The notes under the pieces are model-generated. The model did no database searches. It was not told where the DNA came from and saw nothing but the letters and a program-made list of their open reading frames with translations. This document shows, piece after piece, positions 22,386-34,690 of a stretch of 64,000 bases of DNA (within the stretch, counting starts at the first letter, position 1; each line of letters begins with the position of its first letter). This stretch comes from Hydrangea macrophylla. Taxonomy: Eukaryota; Streptophyta; Magnoliopsida; Cornales; Hydrangeaceae. Where the stretch lies: positions 84,692,871 through 84,756,870 of the forward strand of contig CM066994.1 of assembly GCA_033977485.1 (NCBI GenBank). Reading direction: 5' to 3'. A program made the translations under genes and the position numbers.

Positions 22386-24425
22386 TGTCACACCCCAACC
22401 CGCCACACGCAGATTAGGTCCGTGTAACAAAGAATTACCCAAACCAAAACACCCCTTAGTAATAGTAAAATAAGAGTTAAATATAGTAAAAAGAATTCGT
22501 TAGAATAAACCGACCTAAGGGTAAAATAGTCATTAAGAAAATATAGTCAAATTTTATATCAAAAGATAGCCCTTCGAGTCTCAGTTTCAATGCAAAAAAT
22601 GACAAACGAATCCGAATTTTCTAGAAAGAGTTATGTCCGTTTCCGTAAAAGTCGATGGCCAAAAATAGACCTGCGGATTTTGCACATCAAATTTCTACAC
22701 CAATTTCCTTGTTTAAGAGTTAAAAAACATAACCAAAACCAAATTACTCATACAAACCCATCGTCATTCGCTACCAGCTGATTCACTAACATGTTCATAG
22801 CACCTAGAAACCAAGAAGAGATTAAACTAGTTTATACAAAATCCTTACACTAATTGGTCTCCATTCTAAAGCATACAATATGAGTTTCTAATTTCAAGTT
22901 TTACAACCAACTCCCAACCCAACTGAGTACGCCCACAAACAACGTATTAACATATACAACAAAAGAAACATACTCCCAAGTTGTCCAGAACCCTGTGGTT
23001 CAACGCTTCTCACTGTGATGCTAATCTGAACCTGTGTGGTTATTAGCCACAAAACCGAATAAGATTTCGCTCAGTGAATACGTGGTACTAATCATGCAAT
23101 TGGAGTATTTAATGATTCATAACACCAATTAAACATTCACAATAATAAATGATCGCAAGCGTGTCAAGTAATCAATCACCATCATTCTGGACCCCTGATT
23201 CCGGCCATTCTCACTTTTTTCCGTCGCATATAGCGAAATCACTCATTCTCTCGTGACCGTAGTCAATTCACTGTGGTCGTCACCACCGTCCCCTTTTCTT
23301 TAAGGACTTCATCATCATCCCCCTTTTCTCTGAGGAATGGCGTACCTTATATACGGGCTATAAATAATGGTGATTAATTACTTGACACCCATTGACCCAA
23401 ATAAGCAAATAAGCAGCTCAACATGTCAACATGGCAATTTCAACATTTCAAACACGTTAAATAATAAATAATCACATGCTTTTCTACTTAATCATAAATT
23501 AAGCATTCTAAGCATTTAATAACAATTAAAAGACATTAAACATCCAATTTTGGGATTAGGAAACTCACCTCATGAATAGGTCCAAATAAAGCCTAGAAAT
23601 TCCATATTTATTCGCAAAACTAGCTCTAGTTACTCCCAACGATATCCCTACATATATAGATCACATATATGTATCACCCCTTAAAATGGGTCGCGGAAAA
23701 ACATTATCAAAATTGAAAAAATAATGGCATAGAAATAATTATTTTACCTTCACGAGTTCAAATATGGTTTCGGTTCGCGAAACAGTGTACCGACGGCGGA
23801 GAAACGATGACAAATGCACCAACGTGAAGCTTTTTTCTCTCAACTCTCCGAAGCTCTCTGTATCTGAACTCTATGTATCCATCCATTTGCTTGTTTTTTT
23901 TTTTTAAACATTGAGATTAGTCACCAAATGAAGTGTCATCTAAACAAACTTTCTACTAATTGCACTTACACCCCCACAACTTCTAAACTCCTATTATGAA
24001 ACCCCCTAACAATTGTATTAACTATCCAATTATCTAAATGGATATGTGTCTATGTCACGTATGAACCCCAAAGTAGTCCCAAGTATTTTATAAAGTTGCC
24101 AATTAACCTACTGGTTATGAATCCAATTCCTATTTGCTCTCACATGGATACCCGAACTGGTACCATAAAGGGCCACAACTAACAATAAAATATTAAAAAC
24201 ACTTTAACAAATATTCATTTAATCATATAAATGCAACTAAATACAATTTATTTAATCTGAACCTCCCGTGGGTCCCACGTCATATCTATCAAACTGTGCC
24301 CTTTATCAAGCACATATCACATCGGGGTGACTGAAACTCACCCAAATCATTACATGCAATTAATTATACTAATTAATGCACACAAAATAAATATTACTAC
24401 CTTTTTTCTGGGTACGGGTATTACA
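22386..24425 (-). repeat. Element A 5' LTR
   Basis: 2,040 bp from TGTCACACCCCAACCCGCC to GGTATTACA on the plus strand; the element reads leftward from it. Confidence 0.9.
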
Positions 24426-26375
24426 CTGCCAGAAATAAAATAAAGTAAACAAAAAAAAAATAAGTACAACTCTAATAATAAACAACACCGCGACAATCTT
24501 TTCACCCAAATAGAAGCTCCAAAGAAAATCTCCAAATACTAAACCTGCACATACATTCGACTACGTTTCATATAGAAACGCCCCGAATGCATTACGCACC
24601 TGGGTCAGTATATAAAATACTGGTATGAGTTAACAAAAAAATATATTAAACGAGACTTAGGGAACAACGGTGTCCCATAGACTGCCAAAAAAAAATACTC
24701 AAAAAGAAAATATAACATCACATCATACATTATCGTCACATAGGAAATAATTAGTGCAATTACACAGAATCTCTATCGGGTTAGAAGAAGAGTTCCACAC
24801 ACATTTCAAGATAGAGGGGTAGTTTCCTTTAATGTGGTGGTAGTGGTTCCGAACCCGAATAATACCAACTGAATACTTACCAATCGAAAATCTATGGTGA
24901 GCCAGCTCTGCATAAAAGTTAGTGGGCCCACCATCCTGCAAAACAGATTACCATAGTTCTAATCGTATACATCCCTACTTTCTAAATTAAAATTCTAAGA
25001 CCTAATTATAATACTCTCCACCACCTGATTTAGCTACACTATAAAATAAAATAAGTTCTCAAATAACAATCCGCCAAACATAATTCAAAACTTAAGACAC
25101 ACAGTCTATGATTAAACTGAAACCTAAAAGTTACTCAAAATCATATTTAATACATCATAGTGAATTTTAATAATTTAAAAGTGAACGAAGAAATCTACAC
25201 AAAATTTCAAAGTCCAACAACACTTTACAATTTTAATAACTCCAATTTCGAATTTAAAACCTCATGTTCACCACCTCGGCCACCCAACCACGGTTTAGCC
25301 TACACACATATGCCGTGTGTCTCCTAATATAATTCTAACGTCCACTTTGGCACCATATTCCCTAGGGGTATCACAGGACTTTAGCTTCATACCGAAAGGT
25401 TAGACATTACGTTAACGACGTCGAAAATAATCTTTATTTATCTATAATGGGACAAACAATTATAGTCGGGCATAAGGCTATTAAAATCATACAATCAAGG
25501 TCAAATACACATAGTAATAATTCCGGAGATCACTTAGCACCGGTGGCCAAACCACACAGAATGGAGTAGTGGTGAACTCTAAGGATTTTCCTACCATTTA
25601 AATTCCGTTTAAAGACTTCACACAAACCATCACAAAGCCACGTTTTCACAAAGCCCAACATCATAAGAAATTTCATATATCTCAAACTAAATTTACATTA
25701 AAACAAATCAACAGGTATGGGTTCACACAAAAACATGATCGACATGAGCCTTCACACGGTCACGATTTCAAAAAGTCCGTTATACATGAGAACTCATATA
25801 TCTCCAAATATAAATACATTAATTCGTATTAATGAGTACGAAATCAGCCAAGCACATAATTAAGCAAATAAGCATTTTTTTATCGGATAAAACTGCTACT
25901 GTAATATTAATTTTCTGCCCAAACGGTGTAGAAGCGGGAAAAATATCATTAAACGAAACAAGTGCATAATCGTGTTTTACATGGGTTTAGCGGGAAAAAT
26001 TTCAAAATTCACTAACCACGATTTTATATGAATTATTTTCACTTTCAGCCACCGTAAATTTAGATTAATCAAAATAGTCACATGTTCATAACCACAACAA
26101 CAAGATCACAAAAACCAATCTTCACTGTAAACCCTAGTTTACACATGGATTCAAAAACATATATATTCAAATATATATATATATGTTCAAAACAAAAGTT
26201 TAACTCACCGATTAGGGTTTCAAGGTTGATGATGATTACGCAAAATATAAGTTTGGGGTTCCTCTTTTTTTTTTCCTGCTTCTTCTTCTTCTTCTTCTCT
26301 CTCTCTCTCCGTATGTTCTCTCTTTTCTTTTCTTTTTCTTCCCTTTTTTTTTTGTTAAACGAGGGCTAGGGTTTA
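24426..26375 (-). repeat. Tekay/Del-like LTR (element C), segment 2 (with TSD of A at 24426-24430)
   Basis: It continues LTR C after element A, opening with the duplicated CTGCC and AGAAATAAAATAAAG. It is homologous to LTR fragment B in reverse. It is interrupted at 26375 by element D and resumes at 39069. No coding sequence is seen. A (TCT)n and CT-rich patch lies near 26270-26345. Confidence 0.8.
26371..26375 (+). repeat. Element D target-site duplication, left
   Basis: GTTTA, repeated at 39069-39073. Confidence 0.9.
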
Positions 26376-26996
26376 TGTTAGCACCCAAAAACCGTCAATG
26401 GTTTTTGAGCCCGATTTAAGTGGAAGAGAATGAAGGAGAGGCCGGGCTAAGCAATCAGTGACTCATCGAACTTGGGTATAGCCATGAGACCGATGATAGA
26501 TATTAGGTAAGGTAAGTAGAGCCCGGTTGAAAGATTGACTATGGGTGAGGATCATCGGGCTCTCGGGAAACATAGCCTAGCACGTTGAGAGCCCGATGGT
26601 GGAATGAAACAACGGGAAGTCCAATCGGACACCGCGTCATGGAAGATGGAAGTAACAGACTGATTGGCCATGGGTGGTTAAAGAAAGTTAATCGGGCATG
26701 GAAACAAGTAGAGCCCGATTCATCCAGGAGAATCAGTAACAAGGCCGATGGACTCTGAGGTGAAGGAGGTGCTATGTACGGCTGGCAGGGAGACGTCATC
26801 ACAGCGAGTTGGAAGATAGAGTCCGTTTAGGAAAGGAATCTGATGTCTAGCTGGATATAGGCATTTGATCCCTAAATTAAAGGGATTGATTCAGTTAAGA
26901 GTCCGGATAAGGAAGGTCTTCAATCAGTCAATCAATTAAGCAGCGTGAGGCGCAAGCTAAGGAATTATTGTCCAAGTAGAAATAGAATAAGGCCGC

Positions 26997-27003
26997 TATA
27001 AAT
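26997..27003 (+). promoter_or_regulatory. TATA box, element D 5' LTR
   Basis: TATAAAT, duplicated in the 3' LTR at 38597-38603. It lies about 470 bp before the LTR end, a sensible start for the R region. Confidence 0.55.
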
Positions 27004-27206
27004 GTAAGGCAGGCCATCCAAGCAAAGGACTCCGCGTCACTCTCGAAACAGCATTCACACAGCACATTCAAAGCATTCAAAGCATTCAAAGCACGCAGTC
27101 TTTATGTTTTCTAGCTTTTATAGCAAATAGGTCTGTCCTTTTATTATTTTCTGTTTGTGTTCTTTCTGGTTTGTTCTTGAGATCTGTTTAGGTTTTCCAA
27201 ACATTT

Positions 27207-27212
27207 AATAAA
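27207..27212 (+). terminator. Polyadenylation-signal-like AATAAA, element D LTR
   Basis: AATAAA 204 bp downstream of the TATA box, also present in the 3' LTR near 38807. It would serve as the 3' processing signal of the element RNA. Confidence 0.45.
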
Positions 27213-27472
27213 ATCTATTTTATTAAACCGTTTGTGATTTGTTTACCTGTTAAACTTGATACTTTTTAGCTTGTGCGCTTCAGTACTGCTAGAGATCTTA
27301 CAGTGAGGGTACTTTCCTACTCACTATACACAGTCACCTTGTTTAGAAGTCAGATTCATCAAAGCCTTGTGTATCACTCACACAAGCGGATAGGAAATTA
27401 GTTTGCACGTACACATACACATCGAACCACTGCTGGTTCTGGCACGCCCGCGTAAATTATAGCAAACATTTT

Positions 27473-27490
27473 TGGCACGCCCGGTGGGAC
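27473..27490 (+). other. Element D primer-binding site
   Basis: TGGCACGCCCGGTGGGAC starts four bases after the LTR. The left-edge element (311-330) has almost the same site. The priming tRNA was not identified. Confidence 0.8.
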
Positions 27491-27505
27491 CCACAGTGTC
27501 AAATC

Positions 27506-29445
27506 ATGCCTCCGAAGAGGCAGCAGACGAAGAACGGCCAGGACGATTCCACCACGGATCCACCTGTGGAGGAGAGTACCGGCCATTCTCCACAAGATGG
27601 CGACGTCACTCTTGAGGCGATCTCAAAAGCCGTGAGAGCTAATGTCGAGCCAATGTGGCAGGAGTACAACGCGCTCATAGGCTCTATGGGCAATCTCAAA
27701 TCGGTCATGAATCAAACGGTCGATGTTCATAAAAGTCAGACGGAGCTGGTCCTGGAAACAAGGACCACCCACATCAAGTTGGACCGCTTGACAGAAACGA
27801 TCGGAAGGCTGATTGAGACCTATAAGGCCGGAAGCAGCAAAGAACAAGTCAACGGATCGGGTTTAGGCACCTCGCTTGAGTCTGATAAGCCAAAGGACAC
27901 GCCCTATGTCTGTCCAAACCTTAGGGATGATGCTGGCTCCGGTAAGCAATCTGAGTCACAGACCGGTATGGCTAGCGGTGTGGCAGTCACCGATCTCAAC
28001 AGATCGGCGACGCCAGGTTTTGGCCGGTCTGCAGGCCATACTGAAAGTCCTGTCGGATAAACCCCAGGTCACGCACATGGGGGGCAAAGGAACAACGGTG
28101 GATTTTGGCCCCATCAGGCCAATTACAACCAACAGCAACTGCCACCACCGTTGGTACCTCCGATGAGGAATGTTCAGCCTTTAGCTCCACCACCTATCAA
28201 CAGGGAAGAGCTGGTGGCAGCCATACACGAAGAGTATGGCCCATTTATGAGAAGACTAGAGAGGCCGACGTACAGACGGCCGTACCCTCCTGAAATTGAC
28301 CAAGTCATATTTCCTCAAGGGTACAAAGTACCAAATTTTACTCTGTTCTCAGGAGAGAGTGAACAGTCCTCAGTTAAGCACATTGGCCGTTTTATTGTTC
28401 AATGTAGCCATGTGGGTCACAGTGACCCATTAAAGTTAAGACTATTCCCAAACTCGCTAACAGGCATGGCGTTTTTGTGGTATGTTAACCTCCCAGCCAA
28501 TTCTGTGTTAACTTGGCAAGGGATGGAAGAACTGTTTCATGGCCAGTTCTATAGGACTGAGCCCGAAACATCACTGGCTGATTTATCCAGGTGATGCAGT
28601 TAGTAGGAGAGACCGTGGAAACCTACATAGCCCATTTCCGAAAGGCAAAGTATCGGTGTAAGACGGTTTTGCCCGAGGAAGAGTATGCAAAGATGGCCAT
28701 GGGGGGCATGTCCTTTGAACTTCGTAAGAGGTTTGAGGGAACTGACTTCTGTGACTTATTCGAGCTTGCTACATGGGCCGGTCATTATGAGCGTATTCTC
28801 TTGGATGAGCATGAGAAGAAGAACTCCTCCAAGGGAACATATTACAAAGACCCTAATTACGAGGTCCACTTGGCAGAGTGCAACCTTAAAACAGAATGTG
28901 ATATGGCCGAGTTGATCTGTAAACAGCCAATCGTATGCAACGTCTTGAATAAGCCTCTTAACAACAACGCCACTGCAAAGAAAATGGCGTTCGAGGCGGG
29001 GAAAAACTATACTTTTGATATAACCATGGCCGATCAAATATTTGATGCCTTGTTGGCTGATAAAGTGATCAAGCTAAGTGTAGGTCATCGGATCCCTAAG
29101 GCCGATGACATGAAAAATAAAGAATACTATAAATGGCACAATTCTTGGAAACACTCTACTAACAATTGTGTTGTTTTTCGTAATTTCATACAGGAAAACA
29201 TGGAGAAGGGAGTCTTTAAATTCTTGGATAAAGCTATGGGGATCGATTCAAATCCTTTTCCTCAGATTACGGGCACTAACATGGTGATGCCCGATCTAAC
29301 CAAGCTTTCAAGGCCGAGACCGAAGATAGACTTGTCTGACGGAGAGGTTGTGCCGAAACAAAGGGAGGGTAAGCAAATTGTTATTTCGGCTACTGATGGG
29401 CCAAAGGTGACAATACATGACCTCCAAAAGAGCTATCAAGAATGA
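27506..29445 (+). pseudogene. Element D gag
   Basis: The ATG at 27506 is the first after the primer-binding site (MPPKRQQTKNGQ). The first ~180 residues are polar and coiled-coil-like. A TAA at 28058 interrupts the frame, which continues in the same phase to 28594. That part holds the retrotransposon-gag core: YKVPNFTLFSGE, then LRLFPNSLTGMAFLWYVNLP and FHGQFYRTE. A one-base shift near 28590 moves to the next frame (QLVGETVETYIAHFRKAK), which reaches 29445 with a Cys/His-containing segment YYKWHNSWKHSTNNCVVFR. Gag forms the virus-like particle that packages element RNA. The order and motifs are standard for Tat elements; at least one stop and one frameshift make this copy defective. Confidence 0.88.
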
Positions 29446-30000
29446 AAGGCAGAAGCCCGAAAGGCCGAGGAAGAAACGGCCAAATCTAGTACGAACAATT
29501 TGATAGCTGATCTACGGAGACAGCTGGAAATCATCGAACAAGGCCTGTGCCCGAGGTGTAAGGCTGACATCAAGAAGGAAGTCTCGAGCCCGAGCAAGAG
29601 GCCGAGAAGCTATGAACATCAGGAATCAAGCCCGAGAAGGTTCGTACATGAGAGATTGTCAATACCATGGCAATGTCGGGCCAAGCCCGAGTGGCGGGCA
29701 AAACGTCAGTTGGTGCAGCGAGTCGGCCAGGGCGAATCCGGCCGACTGGGGGCAACGAGTTCCTAGGCAATCCCAGGGCCTCAGATGCAAGCAACAACCT
29801 CTGGCAGGAGCCCAAGGATGGTGCTACTACCTCGGGTAGAAGATTAAAAGTGGCACAGAGCTGAACACTCTAAATTTCCAGCACGGCCACAATATAGCAA
29901 GTCCCAGAAAAGGAGGTATCAGAGAATGAGATAGGCCGAGCAAGAGCGTCGGTTCTTAAAGAATCAGGCTGGAAACCCTCCTGCTCCCACAGAGCTTAAG

Positions 30001-31113
30001 GTGTCCGATAACCAAGGATTCTCCATGAGGGCGATGCGCGTTGCCACTGAGCACCCAAGGGAAAGAGTCCGGCAGGAAAGATCGCACGAAGAAGGTAGAG
30101 TTACCTCGGACAAGATGATTGAGTCCGATGGAGATCTGTCGGACTCAAGTTTTTCGCCAATACAATTCGACACTATCCCATTAGGCTTGTCATCCAACAT
30201 GGTGTTTACGCTACCCATGTCCTTCATGGCCAAGCCGAACCAGCCATCGGCCATGGAGGGGGATGTAGTAGAAGGCCTAGCTAAGGACTCGGCCGTGATA
30301 GAAGAAATCTTTTGGAACGGGGGAGAGACCGTCAAGCCTAAAGTGGTGGAAGCTACGAGCAAAAATGTAGACACCACCGATTCACAGACCGATCGGCCTA
30401 AAATCACCATCTTAAGGCCGACAGGGCAGCAGACTGAGGATGGAGTAAAGACCGGACCAGTTAAAGTGGTGTTTGAAAAGCCAACACACCAGATGTCCCA
30501 ACATCTGAAGCCCTTGTATCTAAAAGGGCACATTGAGGGCGTCCCAATAAACAGGATTCTTGTTGATGGGGGGTCCACTATCAACATCATGCCCCAAATT
30601 ATGTTGAGGATCCTGCAGAAGTCCGAGTCGGAGCTAATTCCAACCGAGATGAATGTCCAAAGCTTCACGGGGGCACCTTCAAGGACCAAGGGTATCTTAC
30701 CCCTGGAGCTGACCGTTGGCAGTAAGACGATCATGACTGCTTTTTTCATAGTGGAAACCTCAGTGGCCTATAATGCTTTACTAGGCCGGGATTGGATACA
30801 CCCAAATTATTGTATTCCCTCCACGCTCCATCAGTTGTTGATTTTCTGGAGAGGTGATGAGGTGGAAGTGGTTAGGGCAGACACCAAGCCCTTTGTAGCC
30901 CGGGTGCTGATGGCCGATGCAATCTTGTACGAAGATGACATCGGGCCAGTTAAGTTGCTGGGGTGCAACAAGATGGGAAGACCAAATTCAGCGATCCTTA
31001 AAGGAAGTTCGTCGGACATTAAAGCATATTTCCATAATCTCAGTCGGATAGAAGAATCAAGGCCGATTGAGATCGTTGAACAAGAAGATGTCCATGGGGA
31101 CTCCGGTAATTGA
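30001..31113 (+). pseudogene. Element D gag tail and aspartic protease
   Basis: A 370-residue open frame in the same phase as the gag C-terminus. Residues ~185-200 contain ILVDGGSTINIMP, the aspartic protease active site in the variant (DGGS) usual for Tat elements, followed by YNALLGRDWIH at ~260, the flap-to-C-terminal motif of the family. The protease matures gag and pol. The frame overlaps the RT frame (31067 on) by 47 bases in a different phase, which could be a recent frameshift or a recoding site. Between 29446 and 30000 the reading is in pieces with a stop at 29443. The minus-strand frames opposite are shadows. Confidence 0.85.
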
Positions 31114-32506
31114 AGAATGGAAGCTGCAGGCCTTAAGGGCCAGCATGGCCAGATGGTGTGCATTCCTGGTCGACAGAAGATTGGAAATCGGTCCTTGTGA
31201 TGGAATGATCAATCTGGCTGATTGTATCTACGAAGAAGAAGCGCCGAGGGAAGAAGAGATTCAGATTGACGAGTTGGAAACGGCCACGGTGAAGCTGGAT
31301 GATCTAAAGGCCGATGTCCAAGACCCTCTCTTGGAAGTCAACCTAGGCAAAGAAGGAGAGCACAAACCTACCTATGTAAGTCAGATGCTGGATCCTCAGT
31401 GTCAGGCCGAGCTAATTGCGCTCCTACATAAGTACAAAGATTGTTTTGCCTGGGAATATGACGAGATGCCTAGTTTATCAAGGGAGCTGGTGGAACACCG
31501 ATTGCCAATAAAATCAGGGTATAGGCCGTTCAAGCAGCAACCTCGGCGCATGTCACCAGAGGTGACACTGAAGGTGAAAGAAGAGATCGAGAGACTACTG
31601 AATGCCGGCTTCATACGGACAGCCCGATATGTTGAATGGGTCTCGAATGTGGTGCCAGTAGTGAAGAAGAATGGGAAACTGAGGGTCTGCATTGACTTCA
31701 GGAACTTAAACTTAGCTACCCCAAAAGATAAGTATCCCATGCCCATGGCCGATTAGTTAATCGATTCGGCCGCTAAACATAAAATTTTGTCATTCATGGA
31801 CGGGCACTCGGGGTATAACCAGATTTACATCGCCGAAGAGGATGTCCCGAAGACTGCTTTTCGATGCCCGGGGGCAATTGGAACCTTTGAGTGGGTTGTC
31901 ATGCCTTTCGGGCTGAAGAACGCTAGAGCCACTTATCAACGGGCAATGAATTCAATCTTCCATGACATGATCGGACAGTTCATGGAAGTTTACATAGATG
32001 ATGTGGTGGTGAAGTCAGGGGATAATGCCGATCATCTAAGGGATTTGGAAAAAGAATTTGAAAGGATGCGGGCTCACAGACTAAAGATGAACCCTCTCAA
32101 ATGTGCATTCGGCGTTACAGCAGGAAACTTCTTAGGTTTTTTAGTACATCAAAGGGGGATAGAGATTGACAAGAATAAGGCTCGGGCTATCCAGGCAGCA
32201 AAGCCACCTGCTAATAAGAAAGAGCTTCAGAGATTGCTCGGGCAGATCAATTTCTTAAGAAGGTTTATATCAAATTGTGCAGGAAAGACCCAAGTATGGA
32301 CCCCACTATTGAAGATCAAGTCCGATGAAGACTTCAAGTGGGAAGACAGCCATCAACAAGCCTTTGAAGGAATCAAACAGTATTTGTCTACTCCTCCTGT
32401 ATTAATGCCACCCAAGAAGGGTAGGTACCTAAAATTGTATATATCGGCCTCTTACTGCTCTATAGGAAGTATGCTAGCTCAAGATAATGAGCAAGGCAAC
32501 GAGTAG
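31067..32506 (+). pseudogene. Element D reverse transcriptase
   Basis: One phase with a TAG at 31754-31756 in the motif PMPMAD*LIDSAA, where CAG (Gln) is usual. Before it: FAWEYDEMP, then the polymerase start VKEEIERLLNAGFIR and RVCIDFRNLN. After it: FMDGHSGYNQI (first catalytic Asp), MPFGLKNA and the catalytic YIDDVVV at ~32000. LGFLVHQRGIE and LLGQINFLRRF follow. The enzyme copies element RNA into DNA. The next stop, TAG at 32504, is again a CAG-to-TAG type change within NE*AVYYLSR. All active-site residues are present, so the damage is limited to these stops and the phase change upstream. Confidence 0.93.
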
Positions 32507-33450
32507 GCCGTTTATTATTTAAGTAGAATTTTGACTCCAATCGAGCAGCGCTATGCGCCGATTGAGAAGTTATGCTTGGTATTGTATTTTTCTTCACAAA
32601 AGTTAAGAACATATATGCTTCCTGTTTCAACTTACATAATATGTCAATCTGATGTGATAAAATATATGTTGTCAAGACCGATTATGAGAGGCCGAATTGG
32701 GAAATGGACCTTGGCCTTAATGGAATTTGCTATCCAATACCAATCGCAGCAATCGGTGAAAGGCCAGGCCATAGCTAATTTCTTGGCTGATCACTCAGAT
32801 CCTACTGATTTGGGGGAACTGCCTTCAACACCCAAAGTCCTGAGCACGTCCTTAGTCCCATGGACGTTGATCTTTGACGGTTCCAAAAATGCAGAGGGTG
32901 CTGAGGCAGGAGTGGTGATTGTATCACCCAAGTATAAAAAGACAAAAATGTCTTTTCGGCTCAATTTCAAATGTACTAATAATCAGGCCGAGTACGAAGC
33001 ACTTATCATCGGACTTGAGATACTCCTTGAAATGGGGGCATCGTCCGTGCACATAAAGGGAGACTCAGGGTTGGTGATCGGACAGATAGCCGGGGAGTTT
33101 CAGATAAGGAGTTGGGAGCTATGCCCGTTCCACGCAGTTGCCACTCAACTCATGGAGGCATTTGATGACATTAGCGTGAGCTATATTCCAAGAACCACGA
33201 ATACTGAGCCCGATAAGTTGGCAAAAACGGGATCAGCCTCACATTCTCAGAAGAGCGCAGAAGACCAACTCATCACTGTTCATGTCCGATCACTCCCGTC
33301 TGTTGCAAAGAGAGGTTGGTACGCTACTACCAATTCGGTCTTAATGGAGGATGACGATTGGAGAATCCCCATTATTGAATACCTAAATCATCTAAATGTA
33401 AGGGTAGACCGAAAAGTTAGATTGTTTGCTGTCCGATTCGTGATACTTGA
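32507..33450 (+). pseudogene. Element D RNase H region (gypsy RH plus archaeal-type RH)
   Basis: It continues the RT phase. The normal Ty3 RNase H part is short and degenerate (AVYYLSRILTPIEQRYAPIEKL, KYMLSRPIMRGRIGKW). A second RNase H of archaeal type begins at about 32870: LIFDGSKNAEGAEAGVVI (first Asp), NNQAEYEALIIGLE (Glu) and IKGDSGLVIGQ (Asp). Dual RNase H is a known mark of the Tat lineage. RNase H removes the RNA strand after minus-strand DNA synthesis. Confidence 0.87.
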
Positions 33451-33479
33451 TGGAGAATTATTCAAGAAACCGATCGGCG

Positions 33480-34690
33480 ATGACGTTGTCTTGAGGTGTC
33501 TAGGGAAGAAACAGGCCATGCAGGTTATGGCCGAGGTACATGAAGGTATTTGTGGGGCATATCAGGCCGGTACCAAGATGAAGTGGTTGCTGAGAAGGTA
33601 CAATTATTACTAGCCCGACATGCTGAAAGACTGTATCAGTTATGCAAAGGGGTGTCAAGCTTGCAAAAACATGGTCCAATTCAACATGTGCCGGCCAAAG
33701 AATTGCAACCCATAATCAAACCATGGCCGTTTAGAGGATGGGCAATGGATTTAATTGGCAAAGACCTACCGCCATCATCGGGCCAGCATTGTTTCATCAT
33801 AGTGGCTACGGACTACTTCACCAAGTGGGCCGAGGCCATACCTTGTAGAACGGTGACACAAGCCACCGTCATCAAATTCATTGAGGAACACATTATCCAT
33901 AGGTTCGGCCTTCTGAAAACGATCACGGCCGACCAAGGATCCGTGTTTACTGGGACGGAAACATCGGCCTTTGCAGAAAGCAGGGGAATCAAAATTCTCA
34001 ATTCTACGCCCTATTAAGCTCAAGCTAATGGTCAGGCCGAGTCCACTAACAAAATCCTTAAAGGGATCATTGAAAAAATGATTGTTGAGAATCCTAGAGA
34101 ATGGGATAAGCTCTTGTCCGAAGCGTTATGGGCCTATCGGACATCTAAAAGATCAAGTACTGGGGTCATGCCATTTATGCTGACGTATGGGCATGACGCT
34201 ATGTTACCTATGGAAGTTACAGTCCGATCGGCTAGAAGGGCTTTACAAAATCAATTAGAGCCTGCTGAGTACACAGAGGCTATGATAACGGAATTAGAAG
34301 GGCTCGATGAAATAAGGCTCGCGGCATTGGATTCATTAAAAGTGCAGAAGCAGCGTGCTGCTCGAGCTTATAACAAGGGTGAAGGAGAAGTCTTTCTGCA
34401 CAAACAATCTGGTATGGAAGGCCGTGCTACCAATTGGAGAAAAGGATAACCGTTACGGTAAATGGTTAGTCAATTGGGAGGGCCCGTTCATTGTCCATCA
34501 AGTAAAGAGGGGTGGTGCCTACAGGTTACGTGATTTAGATGGAACGGTTCATGTCCGATTAATCAATGGTCAGTATTTAAAGGCCTATTATCCTACGTTA
34601 TGGGAGACCATTGACTTGGATTACAAGCCAAATCGTGGATTAGAATATGATCAGTTGATCAACTATGAACCAGAGCCCAAAACGATTTAA
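33480..34690 (+). pseudogene. Element D integrase
   Basis: The zinc-binding part (EVHEGICGAYQAGTKM...CISYAKGCQAC) is spread over two phases and has a TAG at 33611 in place of the usual Trp. The first two zinc-ligand positions appear changed (AYQAG, RRYNYY). The catalytic core lies in the next phase at 33670-34449: AMDLIG, TADQGSVFTG and AESTNKILKG give the D,D,E triad; a TAA (34015) precedes AQANGQAEST. The C-terminal GKWLVNWEGPF module is in a third phase (34355-34690). Integrase joins the DNA copy to the genome. Several lesions make this copy inactive. Confidence 0.9.

Larger units (their letters stand above)
14711..24425 (-). mobile_element. LTR retrotransposon A (Tekay/Del-like, mostly non-coding)
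   Basis: Two direct LTRs of about 2.03 kb, a CTGCC TSD, a primer-binding site next to the right LTR and a purine tract next to the left LTR fix the element and its minus orientation. The interior is 5.65 kb, of which about 2.1 kb is a later LTR insertion (19625-21704). Only a gag remnant is recognisable, at 21760-22123; no protease, RT or integrase motif is visible in the rest. The tRNA-Met type primer site, TGTAATAC LTR start and the purine-rich GGGGACAAACTTCC phrase before the LTR favour a Tekay/Del relative. It behaves like a large non-autonomous derivative or a strongly eroded element. Confidence 0.88.
26376..27468 (+). repeat. Element D 5' LTR
   Basis: Starts TGTTAGCACCC and ends ATAGCAAACA. 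It contains GCCCGATT/AATCGGGC words many times, three copies of ATTCAAAGC at 27066-27092, and an open frame at 26539-26802 that also exists in the 3' LTR but has no protein-like features. Confidence 0.93.

Noticed and set aside
26539..26802. 87-codon minus frame in both LTRs of element D
   Set aside because: Present twice only because LTRs are duplicated; no protein-like features and it overlaps the promoter region.
29964..30749. 261-codon minus frame opposite element D protease
   Set aside because: Shadow of the sense gag-protease frame; no motifs and not conserved in style with the true antisense gene at 34791-37688.
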